Source: JAVJSF01 sp040219555
GTDB taxonomy: Bacteria > Actinomycetota > Thermoleophilia > Miltoncostaeales > Miltoncostaeaceae
Direction of reading: 5' to 3'
DNA: 64,000 bases
Assembly: GCA_040219555.1 (NCBI GenBank)
Contig: JAVJSF010000009.1
Span: 62,001 to 126,000, forward strand
Shown: positions 18,760 to 25,330 of the stretch, one piece after another
How positions within the stretch are numbered: the stretch's first letter is position 1
Layout: every line of letters starts with the position of its first letter
Notes under the pieces: generated by a model
What the model was told of the DNA's origin: nothing
What the model saw: the letters and a program-made list of their open reading frames with translations, nothing else
Database searches by the model: none
Translations under genes and position numbers: made by a program

Positions 18760-19395
18760 GTGAACGAGAGCCGCCCGGACGCCCTCCACCGGGTCGCCAT
18801 GGTGCTGAACATCGGCGCCAAGCTGACCCTGGCCGCGCTGATCGCCTTCTACCTGCTGCGCCCCGACCTGGACCAGTTCGCGGGCAAGGTGATGCCGCTG
18901 CGCACCCTGCTGTATCCGCTGGCGGCGGCGATGGTGCCGGTGGTCTGGTGGCTCACCGGCCGGGGGCGCCCCTACCCGCACCTGATCGATGCCCTGGTGA
19001 CCCTGCCGACGGTCGTGGACTACGGAGGAAACGCGGCGGGCTTCTACGCGCACGAGGGGTTCGACCACCTCGTGCATCTGGTCAACACGTCGATGCTCAC
19101 CCTGGCGTTCGGCCTCGCCCTGACCGGCTGGGCGCTCCCGCGCCTGGCGACCGCCGGGCTCACCCTGGGCTTCGGTTCGGTGCTGCACACGGTCTGGGAG
19201 ATCATCGAGTTCCACCTGGACACGCTGTTCGACGCCGGCCTGGATGTGGCGGCCCAGACCACCATCCGCGACTTCATGGCGGGCATCACGGGCGCGAGCG
19301 CGTCGGCGCTCGTGGTGTGGTGGCACCTGCGCGAGCGCGAGGGCGGCCGGCGTGCGCGCGGGGCCGGAGGACCGTCTCAGCCCGGCGCGCGCTGA
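18760..19395 (+). CDS. Multi-pass membrane protein, YjdF/DUF2238-like
   Basis: GTG 18760 starts a 211-residue protein. About five to six hydrophobic helices are visible: IGAKLTLAALIAFYLL, LYPLAAAMVPVVWWL, LIDALVTLPTVVDYGG, MLTLAFGLALTGWALP and GITGASASALVVWW. The central VDYGGNAAGFY and GFDHLVHLVNTSMLTLAFG, and the later VLHTVWEIIEFHLD, contain His/Asp/Glu residues within the membrane and resemble the DUF2238 family. The function is unknown, and transport or sensing are both possible. The 3' end overlaps the convergent P-type ATPase gene by 19 bases (19377-19395). Confidence 0.8.
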   Translation: MNESRPDALHRVAMVLNIGAKLTLAALIAFYLLRPDLDQFAGKVMPLRTLLYPLAAAMVPVVWWLTGRGRPYPHLIDALVTLPTVVDYGGNAAGFYAHEGFDHLVHLVNTSMLTLAFGLALTGWALPRLATAGLTLGFGSVLHTVWEIIEFHLDTLFDAGLDVAAQTTIRDFMAGITGASASALVVWWHLREREGGRRARGAGGPSQPGAR

Positions 19396-21635
19396 GCGCA
19401 GCATCCGTCGGTGCAGCCGTCCACCCGGTCCGGCGGCGTGGCGCCGGGCGGAGGCGGGGCGAGGGGGGCGCCGGCGCCCCTCATCCGCAGGAGCCTCAGC
19501 GCGTTGAGGGTCACCAGCAGGGACATGCCCATGTCGGCCACCACCGCCAGCACCAGCGTGGTCAGCCCCAGCGGGGCCAGGACCACGAAGACGCCCTTCA
19601 CCAGCAGCGACGCGACGACGTTCTGGCGGATGACGCGGAGGGTCCTGCGGCTATGGGCCAGCGCCTCGGGCAGGCGCCCGAGTTCGTCGCCCATCAGCGC
19701 CACATAGGCCGACTCCAGGGCCACATCGCTGCCGGCCGCACCCATGGCGATGCCCACGTCGGCGCCGGCCAGCGCGGGGGCGTCGTTCACGCCGTCGCCC
19801 ACCATGGCCACCGGGCCGCCGGCCTGCAGGGCCCGGATGGCGGCGAGCTTGTCCTCGGGCAGCAGCCGCGCGCGCCAGTCGTCCACGCCGGTCCGCCCCG
19901 CGACGCTGCGGGCGACCCGCTCCGCGTCACCGGTGAGCATGACCAGGCGCTCGATCCCGGCGCGCTCGCGCAGGGCTCGCACCGCGGCGGCGGCCTCGGC
20001 CCGCGGCTGGTCGGCCAGTCCGATCACCCCGAGGACGCGGTCGCCCTCGCCCAGGGCCACCGTCGTCTCGCCGCGCTCCTCGGCGGCGGCGACGGCCGCC
20101 GGCAGCCCGCCCGCCCTCTCCTCGATCAGGCGGGGGCCACCGGCCCACAGCTCGCGTCCGCCCACCGTGGCCACGGCTCCGCGGCCGGGCAGCGCCGTGA
20201 AGGCCTCGGCCTCAGGGACGAGGAGGCCGCGACCGGCGGCCGCGCGCGCGATGGCCCGGCCGAGGGGATGCTCGGAGCGCTGCTCCACCGCCGCCATGAG
20301 CGCCAGGGTGGTATCGGGGTCGCCGCCGTCCAGTGCCTCGACGCTCGCGATCCGGGGCACGCCGTCGGTGAGCGTGCCGGTCTTGTCGATGGCCAGCGTG
20401 CGCACCCGGGCGAGGGCCTCGAGGGCGCCGCCGCCCTTGATCAGCACGCCGCCGCGCGCCGCGCCCCCGACCGCCGAGACGACGGCGACCGGCACCGAGA
20501 TGACCAGCGCGCAGGGGCAGGCGACGATCAGCAGCGCCAGGGCCCGGTAGAGCCAGGTTCCCGGGTCGGCGCCCAGCAGGGCGGGCACCACCGCCACCAG
20601 CAGCGCGACGACGACGACCAGCGGCGTGTAGATGCGGGCGAAGCGGTCGATGAAGCGCTCGGCCGGCGCGCGGCTGCCCTGGGCCTCTGCCACGAGGCGC
20701 GCCACCCGCGCCAGGGTGGTGTCCCCGGCGGCTGCGGTGACCCGGAGGGTCAGGGCGCCGAAGGCGTTCAGCGTCCCGGCGAAGACCTCGTCGCCGGCTT
20801 CCTTCTCCACCGGCACCGACTCGCCGGTGAGGGCAGACTCGTCGAGGCTCGACGCGCCCTCGGTGACGACGCCGTCGAGGGGTACCCGCTCGCCCGGTCG
20901 CACCACCAGCAGCGCCCCGGTCCCGATCTGGTCCACCAGCACCGTGCGCTCCTGGCCGTCGACCAGCACCTGCGCCTCGTCCGGCGCCAGCTCCATCAGC
21001 GCCTCCACCGACCGGCGGCTGCGATCCAGGGCGAAGCTCTCCAGCGTGGTGCCCACCGCGAAGAGCACCAGCACCCATGCGCCCTCGGCGTACTCGCCGA
21101 TGGCCACGGCGCCGATGGCCGCGAGGGCCATCAGCACGTTCATGTCCAGCGCCCGCCGGCGCAGCGCGGTCGCCGCGGCCAGCGCGACGGGCCATCCGCC
21201 CACGGCCATCGACAGCAGGTGGAGCGCGGTCGTCGTGGCGCCCGGAGCGCCGGCGATCCAGGTCGCCGTCGCCGCGACCAGGACGGCGATCGCCAGCGTC
21301 GTCGACAGTGTGCGCCGGTCGCGGCGCCAGAAGGCGCGCGCCGGACCCCGGGAGGGTCCGCCGGCCGGCTGTGCCGTGTACCCCGCACCCCGGACCGCGC
21401 GCTCGACGCGCTCGGGCGCCACGTCGCCGTCGACCAGCAGCGTGGCCGTGCCGAACGAGACCCGCGCCGCGCGCACCCCGTCCAGCGCGGCGACGGCCCG
21501 CTCGACCGTGGTCGCGCACGAACCGCAGTCCATGCCGTCCACGCGGAAGCGCTGCCCAGGGCTGGTGTCGCCCTCGGAGGCGACCCCCCCGACCCCGGGA
21601 CGCTCCCGCACGGGAGGACGCGCCGGGGCGTTCAT
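19377..21635 (-). CDS. Heavy-metal-exporting P-type ATPase (Cd/Zn/Pb class)
   Basis: ATG 21635 overlaps the ArsR gene stop (ATGA). The 752-residue P1B-ATPase has an N-terminal heavy-metal-associated domain with MDCGSC (Cys37, Cys40), eight expected membrane helices and an actuator TGES motif. It also has the ion-channel motif ACPCALVIS (about residue 371), the phosphorylation site DKTGTLTD (about 416), SEHPLG in the nucleotide domain, and GDGVNDAPAL. The CPC motif with an ArsR partner suggests Cd/Zn/Pb or related cations exported across the cytoplasmic membrane. The extreme C-terminus is unusual: DGCTDGCC, a Cys-rich tail that may bind metal. It overlaps the convergent neighbour by 19 bases. 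Confidence 0.93.
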   Translation of the reverse strand: MNAPARPPVRERPGVGGVASEGDTSPGQRFRVDGMDCGSCATTVERAVAALDGVRAARVSFGTATLLVDGDVAPERVERAVRGAGYTAQPAGGPSRGPARAFWRRDRRTLSTTLAIAVLVAATATWIAGAPGATTTALHLLSMAVGGWPVALAAATALRRRALDMNVLMALAAIGAVAIGEYAEGAWVLVLFAVGTTLESFALDRSRRSVEALMELAPDEAQVLVDGQERTVLVDQIGTGALLVVRPGERVPLDGVVTEGASSLDESALTGESVPVEKEAGDEVFAGTLNAFGALTLRVTAAAGDTTLARVARLVAEAQGSRAPAERFIDRFARIYTPLVVVVALLVAVVPALLGADPGTWLYRALALLIVACPCALVISVPVAVVSAVGGAARGGVLIKGGGALEALARVRTLAIDKTGTLTDGVPRIASVEALDGGDPDTTLALMAAVEQRSEHPLGRAIARAAAGRGLLVPEAEAFTALPGRGAVATVGGRELWAGGPRLIEERAGGLPAAVAAAEERGETTVALGEGDRVLGVIGLADQPRAEAAAAVRALRERAGIERLVMLTGDAERVARSVAGRTGVDDWRARLLPEDKLAAIRALQAGGPVAMVGDGVNDAPALAGADVGIAMGAAGSDVALESAYVALMGDELGRLPEALAHSRRTLRVIRQNVVASLLVKGVFVVLAPLGLTTLVLAVVADMGMSLLVTLNALRLLRMRGAGAPLAPPPPGATPPDRVDGCTDGCCAQRAPG

Positions 21636-21988
21636 CGGACGGCCGCCTCGCCCAGCACGGCGCCGAGCAGCGCCTCGCCGGCGCCGGTCAGTGAGTACAT
21701 GACCATCTTCCCCGAGCGCCGCGAGCGGACCAGGCCGGCGGCCCGCAGCACGCGGACATGGTGGGAGACCAGCTTCTCGGAACGCTCCGAGATCCAGGAG
21801 AGGTCGCACACGCACAACTCGTCGCCGGCAGCCGCGCGCAGCGCGGCGGCGATGCTCAGCCGCGTCGGGTCGCCCAGGGCCTTCGCCCGGGCCGCTGCCG
21901 CATCGGCCGCCTCCTCGGGCACACGCGCGCCACGCAGCGCCTCGGCCCGCGGAAGGTCCAGGCAGAGCAGGTCACAGGTGTCGTCCAT
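21632..21988 (-). CDS. ArsR/SmtB-family metal-responsive repressor
   Basis: ATG 21988 gives 118 residues. The N-terminus MDDTCDLLCLDLPRAEALR has two cysteines, followed by a winged helix with ALGDPTRLSIAAAL and the metal-site motif ELCVCDLSWI, then SEKLVSHHVRVLRAAGLVR. The Cys pairs suggest a CadC/CmtR-like sensor of Cd, Pb or Zn. It should repress its own operon and the coupled P-type ATPase gene, being released when metal binds. A short AT-rich palindrome (22005-22012) lies in its leader, 17-24 bases upstream of the ATG, and is the likely operator. Confidence 0.92.
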   Translation of the reverse strand: MDDTCDLLCLDLPRAEALRGARVPEEAADAAAARAKALGDPTRLSIAAALRAAAGDELCVCDLSWISERSEKLVSHHVRVLRAAGLVRSRRSGKMVMYSLTGAGEALLGAVLGEAAVR

Positions 21989-22004
21989 GGAAACATCCTA
22001 ACGG

Positions 22005-22012
22005 ACATATGT
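22005..22012 (-). promoter_or_regulatory. ACATATGT palindrome, likely ArsR operator core
   Basis: A perfect eight-base palindrome lies in the only AT-rich patch upstream of the ArsR gene. In minus-strand orientation it sits within TTCATACATATGTCCG, 17-24 bases before the ATG. The position overlaps where the promoter must be, fitting repressor occlusion. The half-site length is short, so the exact operator limits are uncertain. Confidence 0.5.
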
Positions 22013-22064
22013 ATGAACGCGCCATAGGGACTCGATGCCGGCGGGCGGGCATCTCGCGCGAAAC

Positions 22065-22070
22065 TTGACA
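22065..22070 (+). promoter_or_regulatory. TTGACA, perfect -35 hexamer upstream of the small-protein gene
   Basis: TTGACA is rare in this GC-rich DNA and lies 111 bases before ATG 22181. The bases 17 positions downstream (22088-22093, GGAGTC) do not form a recognisable -10, so the promoter assignment is tentative. The gap 21989-22180 holds no gene. Confidence 0.35.
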
Positions 22071-22180
22071 AACGACACCCCTCGGGTGGAGTCTCGTGCC
22101 ACCTCCTTCCCGGGCTCGGGGATCGCGGGCGAGGTGCTCTTGCACTGACGAGCCGTTCCCACACGAAGCCAGGAGACGAG

Positions 22181-22471
22181 ATGGCCTACGCAGTGATCCA
22201 CCGGTTCCGGGGAGGCACTCAGGGGCAGTACGAGGCGTCTCTCGCAGCCGTACATCCCGAGGGCGGCGGCCTGCCCGACGGCCAGGTCCACCACATCGCC
22301 GGCCCCTCGGACGACGGCTGGACGATCGTCGCCGTGCACGACTCCCGGGAGAGCTGGGAGCGTTTCCGCGACGAGACCCTGGTACCCGCGATGACTGCGG
22401 GCGTCGACGGCGGCTTCGACGGCCCCCCTGAGGAGACGACCTTCGACGTCGCGGTCGAGGTGGCCGGCTAG
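22181..22471 (+). CDS. Small dimeric alpha/beta-barrel-like protein
   Basis: ATG 22181 is preceded by AGGAGA with good spacing. The 96 residues begin with a beta strand MAYAVIHRF, then a helical segment (QYEASLAAVHP). Strands QVHHIAGPSDDGWTIVAVHD and an amphipathic helix ESWERFRDETLVPAM follow. This matches the antibiotic-biosynthesis-monooxygenase/dimeric alpha-beta-barrel pattern. No catalytic residues can be assigned, so it may be a stress-type protein and not an oxygenase. Another barrel-like gene follows after about 100 bases on the same strand, and the two may be co-transcribed. Confidence 0.75.
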   Translation: MAYAVIHRFRGGTQGQYEASLAAVHPEGGGLPDGQVHHIAGPSDDGWTIVAVHDSRESWERFRDETLVPAMTAGVDGGFDGPPEETTFDVAVEVAG

Positions 22472-22573
22472 GCGACGACGGACGGGGGCTCGCGTACCGG
22501 TATCGCGGCACGGCTGCGCAAACCCCCGGCGTCGTCGGAATCAGTCCACGCAGGATCCGGGTCAGGAGACCTC

Positions 22574-22837
22574 ATGCCCACCGTGATCGCAACACACACT
22601 GTGAAGGACACCGCGCACTGGCTTGCCTCACCAAAGCGCGCCGACATCTTCCCGACGATCGGGGTGACCAACATCCGCACGTTCGTCAACCCCCAGCACC
22701 GCAACAGGGTCAGCCTGATCATGGACGTCCCGGACATGGACGCCCTGACGGCGCTGCTGGAGTCTGACGAGGGCAAGGCTGCTGAGGACTACGACGGGGT
22801 CCTCGCCGAGACCATCGAGATCTACGTCGAGGAGTAG
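22574..22837 (+). CDS. Second small dimeric alpha/beta-barrel-like protein
   Basis: ATG 22574 is preceded by CAGGAGACC, a usable ribosome site. The 87-residue protein has a first strand (TVIATHTVKDTAHWLAS), strands at ITNIRTFVNP-like and NRVSLIMDVPDMDALTALL positions, and an acidic C-terminus (LAETIEIYVEE). The fold pattern is that of a ferredoxin-like dimeric alpha/beta barrel, but sequence similarity to the neighbour at 22181 is low. It has no catalytic motif that I can name. A GC-rich hairpin lies just after the stop. Confidence 0.72.
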   Translation: MPTVIATHTVKDTAHWLASPKRADIFPTIGVTNIRTFVNPQHRNRVSLIMDVPDMDALTALLESDEGKAAEDYDGVLAETIEIYVEE

Positions 22838-22845
22838 CGGCCGCA

Positions 22846-22879
22846 CCGAGGAGGGGCGTCTCGCGCGCTCCTCCTCGGT
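22846..22879 (+). terminator. Hairpin after the small-protein pair
   Basis: ACCGAGGAGG (22846-22855) pairs with CCTCCTCGGT (22870-22879) around a 14-base loop, nine bases after the stop codon. There is no T-run. It separates the small genes from the convergent tRNA-Ser. Confidence 0.45.
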
Positions 22880-22884
22880 ATCAG

Positions 22885-22970
22885 CGGAGGGGGAGGGATT
22901 TGAACCCCCGGCCGGGGAAACCGGCAACGGTTTTCAAGACCGCCGCATTAGACCGCTCTGCCACCCCTCC
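22885..22970 (-). tRNA. tRNA-Ser (anticodon TGA)
   Basis: This is an 86-base class II tRNA with acceptor stem GGAGGGG/CCCCTCC, discriminator G, a long variable arm and a T-loop TTCAAAT. The anticodon TGA lies at 22934-22936 (minus strand), within loop CTTGAAA. It reads UCA/UCG serine codons. CCA is not encoded. It stands head-to-head with tRNA-Ser(GCT), 32 bases away. Confidence 0.95.
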
Positions 22971-22984
22971 GGGGCACGAGGCGC

Positions 22985-22991
22985 TATCGTA
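22985..22991. promoter_or_regulatory. Overlapping divergent -10 elements between two tRNA-Ser genes
   Basis: The 32-base gap between the tRNA 5' ends contains TATCGT on the plus strand (22985-22990) and TACGAT on the minus strand (22986-22991). Each is placed 12-15 bases before its own tRNA. They share five base pairs, so a single site would serve both directions. -35 elements would fall inside the opposite tRNA and are not recognisable. Confidence 0.4.
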
Positions 22992-23002
22992 CGCGGCCGC
23001 GC

Positions 23003-23090
23003 GGAGAGGTGGCCGAGTGGTCGAAGGCGCCCGCCTGCTAAGCGAGTAACCGGGTCAACCGGTTCGAGGGTTCGAATCCCTCCCTCTCCG
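23003..23090 (+). tRNA. tRNA-Ser (anticodon GCT)
   Basis: This is an 88-base class II tRNA with acceptor stem GGAGAGG/CCTCTCC, discriminator G, a long variable arm (GGGTCAACC region) and T-loop TTCGAAT. The anticodon GCT lies at 23037-23039 in loop CTGCTAA and reads AGC/AGU. CCA is not encoded. Confidence 0.95.
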
Positions 23091-23134
23091 TTCCCGGGCC
23101 CCGGGGCGTTGCGATCCGGCGCCGGCCCGTCCGC

Positions 23135-23920
23135 TCAGCCCGCCCGGGCCCGCGGGGTCCAGCGGAACCCGCGCGCCGCCACCGCCAGGCCCGCGACTCC
23201 CCACAGGAGCAGGACGCCCGCGTTGAGGGGATCGAGCCCCGCGCCGGCGGACGGGCCGGCCAGCGAGCGCTGGAGACCCTCGGCGAGGTGCGCCAGCGGG
23301 AAGAGCTGGCCAAGGTCGACCGCCCAGCCCGGGAGTTCCTGGGTGGGGATCCACACGCCGGAGACGAATCCCAGCACCACGGTGGCGAAGGGCGTGATGG
23401 CCGATGCCGACTCGGCGGTGCGCAGCAGCGCGGTGGCGGCCACGCCCAGGGTGGTGAAGGCCGCGGTCCCCAGCAGGGTGTAGACGGCCACGCCGGCCAG
23501 GCCGGCGCCGCTCAGCGGGACGCCGTAGGCCACGACGCCGATCGCCACCAGCAGTGCCACCATCGCGACCACCAGCAGGGCGACCTTGGCCACCTGCCCG
23601 GCGATGAACACCCACGGCGGCATCGCCGTCGCGCGGAGCCGCTTGAGCTGGCCGGTCTCCCGCTGGGAGGTCAGCGTGATCGCCAGGGTGGAGAAGGCGG
23701 CCATCATGAGCGCGTAGGCGGCCATGCCGGCGGTGAAGTAGCCGTCCAGCGGCACGCGCGCGCCGCGGATCGCCAGCCCCCCCTCGTCGGCGAACACCGC
23801 GTTGAACAGGGCCAGCAGCGCCACGGGGAAGATCACCGTGAACACCAGCGTCGAGCGGTCGCGCGCCAGCCCGACCACCCCGAACCGGGCCACCTGTGCC
23901 ACCAGGCGCAGATCACCCAC
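23135..23920 (-). CDS. ABC-2 type transporter permease
   Basis: GTG 23920 overlaps the ATPase gene stop by eight bases. The 261 residues contain six expected transmembrane helices, beginning with STLVFTVIFPVALLALFNAV, and the ABC-2 signature region GFVSGVWIPTQELPGW near residue 190. It forms the membrane channel with the ATP-binding subunit encoded immediately upstream, probably exporting a lipid, drug or polymer. The substrate cannot be deduced. Confidence 0.92.
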   Translation of the reverse strand: MGDLRLVAQVARFGVVGLARDRSTLVFTVIFPVALLALFNAVFADEGGLAIRGARVPLDGYFTAGMAAYALMMAAFSTLAITLTSQRETGQLKRLRATAMPPWVFIAGQVAKVALLVVAMVALLVAIGVVAYGVPLSGAGLAGVAVYTLLGTAAFTTLGVAATALLRTAESASAITPFATVVLGFVSGVWIPTQELPGWAVDLGQLFPLAHLAEGLQRSLAGPSAGAGLDPLNAGVLLLWGVAGLAVAARGFRWTPRARAG

Positions 23921-24839
23921 CGGAGCCCTCCTCGTCGTCCGCTGTGAGCGCCAGGAACGCGTCCTCGAGACTGGGCCGGCCGACGGCGAGGCCGTCCAGC
24001 GCGAGCCCCTCCCGCTCGGCCCAGGTGACCAGCCGGTGCAGGAGGCTCTGGACCTCCCCGCGCGGGACGCGCAGCACGGCCTCGCCCGCGGACTCGTCCA
24101 CGTGGTGGCCCACGGCCCCGGCCACCCGGGCGGCGCTCACGCCGGCCGGCGGCACGAATGAGATCCGGGCCGGCAGCACCTGCCCCAGCCGGGCCGGGGG
24201 ACCCTCGGCGACGACGCTCCCCCGGTGCAGGATCGCCACCCGGTCGGCCAGGTGCTCGGCCTCGTCCATGTAGTGCGTGGTCAGCAGGACGGTCTTGCCC
24301 AGTGCGGCGAGGTCCCTGACCATGCCCCACGCCTCCCGGCGCGCCGCGGGATCGAAACCGGTCGTGGGCTCGTCCAGGAAGACCAGCTCGGGATCGTTGA
24401 TCAACGCCAGCGCCACATCGACCCGCCGGCGCTGGCCGCCGGACAGGTGCCCGATGCGCACGTCCTCGCGCCCCTCCAGACCGACCAGGGCGATGGTCTG
24501 CGCGACATCGCGCGGATGGGCGCTGAGCGCCGCGAACAGCCGCACCGTCTCGCCCACCGTGTGCACCGGGTCGAGCTCGCTCTCCTGGAGGACCAGCCCG
24601 ATGCGGTCGCGCCACCGGCGGTCGCCATGCTCGGGGTCCCGACCGAGCACGGAGACCTCGCCCCCGCTGCGGCGCCGGTAGCCCTCGAGTATCTCGACGG
24701 TCGTGGTCTTGCCGGCGCCGTTGGTGCCGAGCAGCCCGAAGACCTCACCGGGGGCGACCGAGAGGTCGATGCCTCGCACCACCTCGGACGGTCCATACGA
24801 CTTGCGAAGGCCGCGGACCATGATCGCCTCTCCCGCCAT
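23913..24839 (-). CDS. ABC transporter ATP-binding protein (ABC-2 exporter)
   Basis: ATG 24839 is taken as the start; GTG 24842 directly before it is also possible. The 308-residue protein has Walker A GTNGAGKTTT, a Q-loop, signature LSGGQRRRVDVALALI, Walker B ELVFLDEPTTGFD and the H-loop TTHYMDEAEHLADR. The C-terminal 90 residues form the accessory domain of drug-exporter (DrrA-like) ATPases. It pairs with the permease gene overlapping its 3' end. A TAGCCT hexamer seven bases before the ATG suggests a leaderless message. Confidence 0.95.
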   Translation of the reverse strand: MAGEAIMVRGLRKSYGPSEVVRGIDLSVAPGEVFGLLGTNGAGKTTTVEILEGYRRRSGGEVSVLGRDPEHGDRRWRDRIGLVLQESELDPVHTVGETVRLFAALSAHPRDVAQTIALVGLEGREDVRIGHLSGGQRRRVDVALALINDPELVFLDEPTTGFDPAARREAWGMVRDLAALGKTVLLTTHYMDEAEHLADRVAILHRGSVVAEGPPARLGQVLPARISFVPPAGVSAARVAGAVGHHVDESAGEAVLRVPRGEVQSLLHRLVTWAEREGLALDGLAVGRPSLEDAFLALTADDEEGSGG

Positions 24840-24846
24840 CACGAAG

Positions 24847-24852
24847 AGGCTA
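24847..24852 (-). promoter_or_regulatory. -10 element TAGCCT for the ABC exporter genes
   Basis: On the minus strand the hexamer TAGCCT ends seven bases before ATG 24839, placing the transcription start at about the first codon. Confidence 0.5.
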
Positions 24853-24897
24853 GTGGACGGTCGACCGGTCGCGTCGCCCGGCCGGGGCGGGAGGCGC

Positions 24898-25320
24898 CTA
24901 CCCCGCCGGCCGGCCCCGCCCCGCCTTCGCCGCGGCGTTCGCCCCGGCCGCCGCCCGCACCAGGGCCCGGAACGCCTCGGCGTCCACCTCGTCATCCTCG
25001 GCGATGTCGATGGCCCGGCGTGCGTTGCCGTCCAGGCTCGCGTTGAACAGGCCTGCCGGGTCATCCAGCGACGCCCCGCGGTGGAAGGTGAGCTTCACCT
25101 TGTCCCGGTAGCTCTCGCCGGTGCAGATGATCCCGCCGTGTTCCCACACCGGGACCCCGCGCCACTTCCAGGTCTCCTGCACGTCCGGCAGGGCATCGTG
25201 CACCAGCGCACGCATCCGCGCCAGCGCCTCGCCACGCCAGTCACCGAGCTCGGCGATGCGCTCGTCGATCAGCTCGGAGGCCTCCCGGCCCCGGCCCGTG
25301 TCCCGCTCGGCAGCTCCCAT
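24898..25320 (-). CDS. DUF1801-family protein
   Basis: ATG 25320 follows a GAGGAGGAG ribosome site. The 140-residue protein has the DUF1801 (YdhG-like) pattern: a helix with IDERIAELGDWRGEALARMR, VQETWKWRGVPVWEHGGIIC, and a strand with KVKLTFHRGASLDDPAGLFN. It ends in an Ala/Gly-rich tail. The family is cytoplasmic and its biochemical role is not settled. Its start is only 10 bases from the stop of the upstream Vps62-like gene, so both can be on one transcript. A second DUF1801 gene occurs at 46724-47173. Confidence 0.88.
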   Translation of the reverse strand: MGAAERDTGRGREASELIDERIAELGDWRGEALARMRALVHDALPDVQETWKWRGVPVWEHGGIICTGESYRDKVKLTFHRGASLDDPAGLFNASLDGNARRAIDIAEDDEVDAEAFRALVRAAAGANAAAKAGRGRPAG

Positions 25321-25330
25321 CGTCTCCTCC

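Noticed and set aside
17631..22001. 1456-residue plus-strand frame opposite the metal ATPase
   Set aside because: It lies antisense to a clear P-type ATPase and ArsR pair and consists of His/Gln/Arg-rich sequence.
23055..23615. 186-residue minus-strand frame over tRNA-Ser and the ABC permease
   Set aside because: It crosses a tRNA gene and overlaps the permease gene, which has clear membrane helices.
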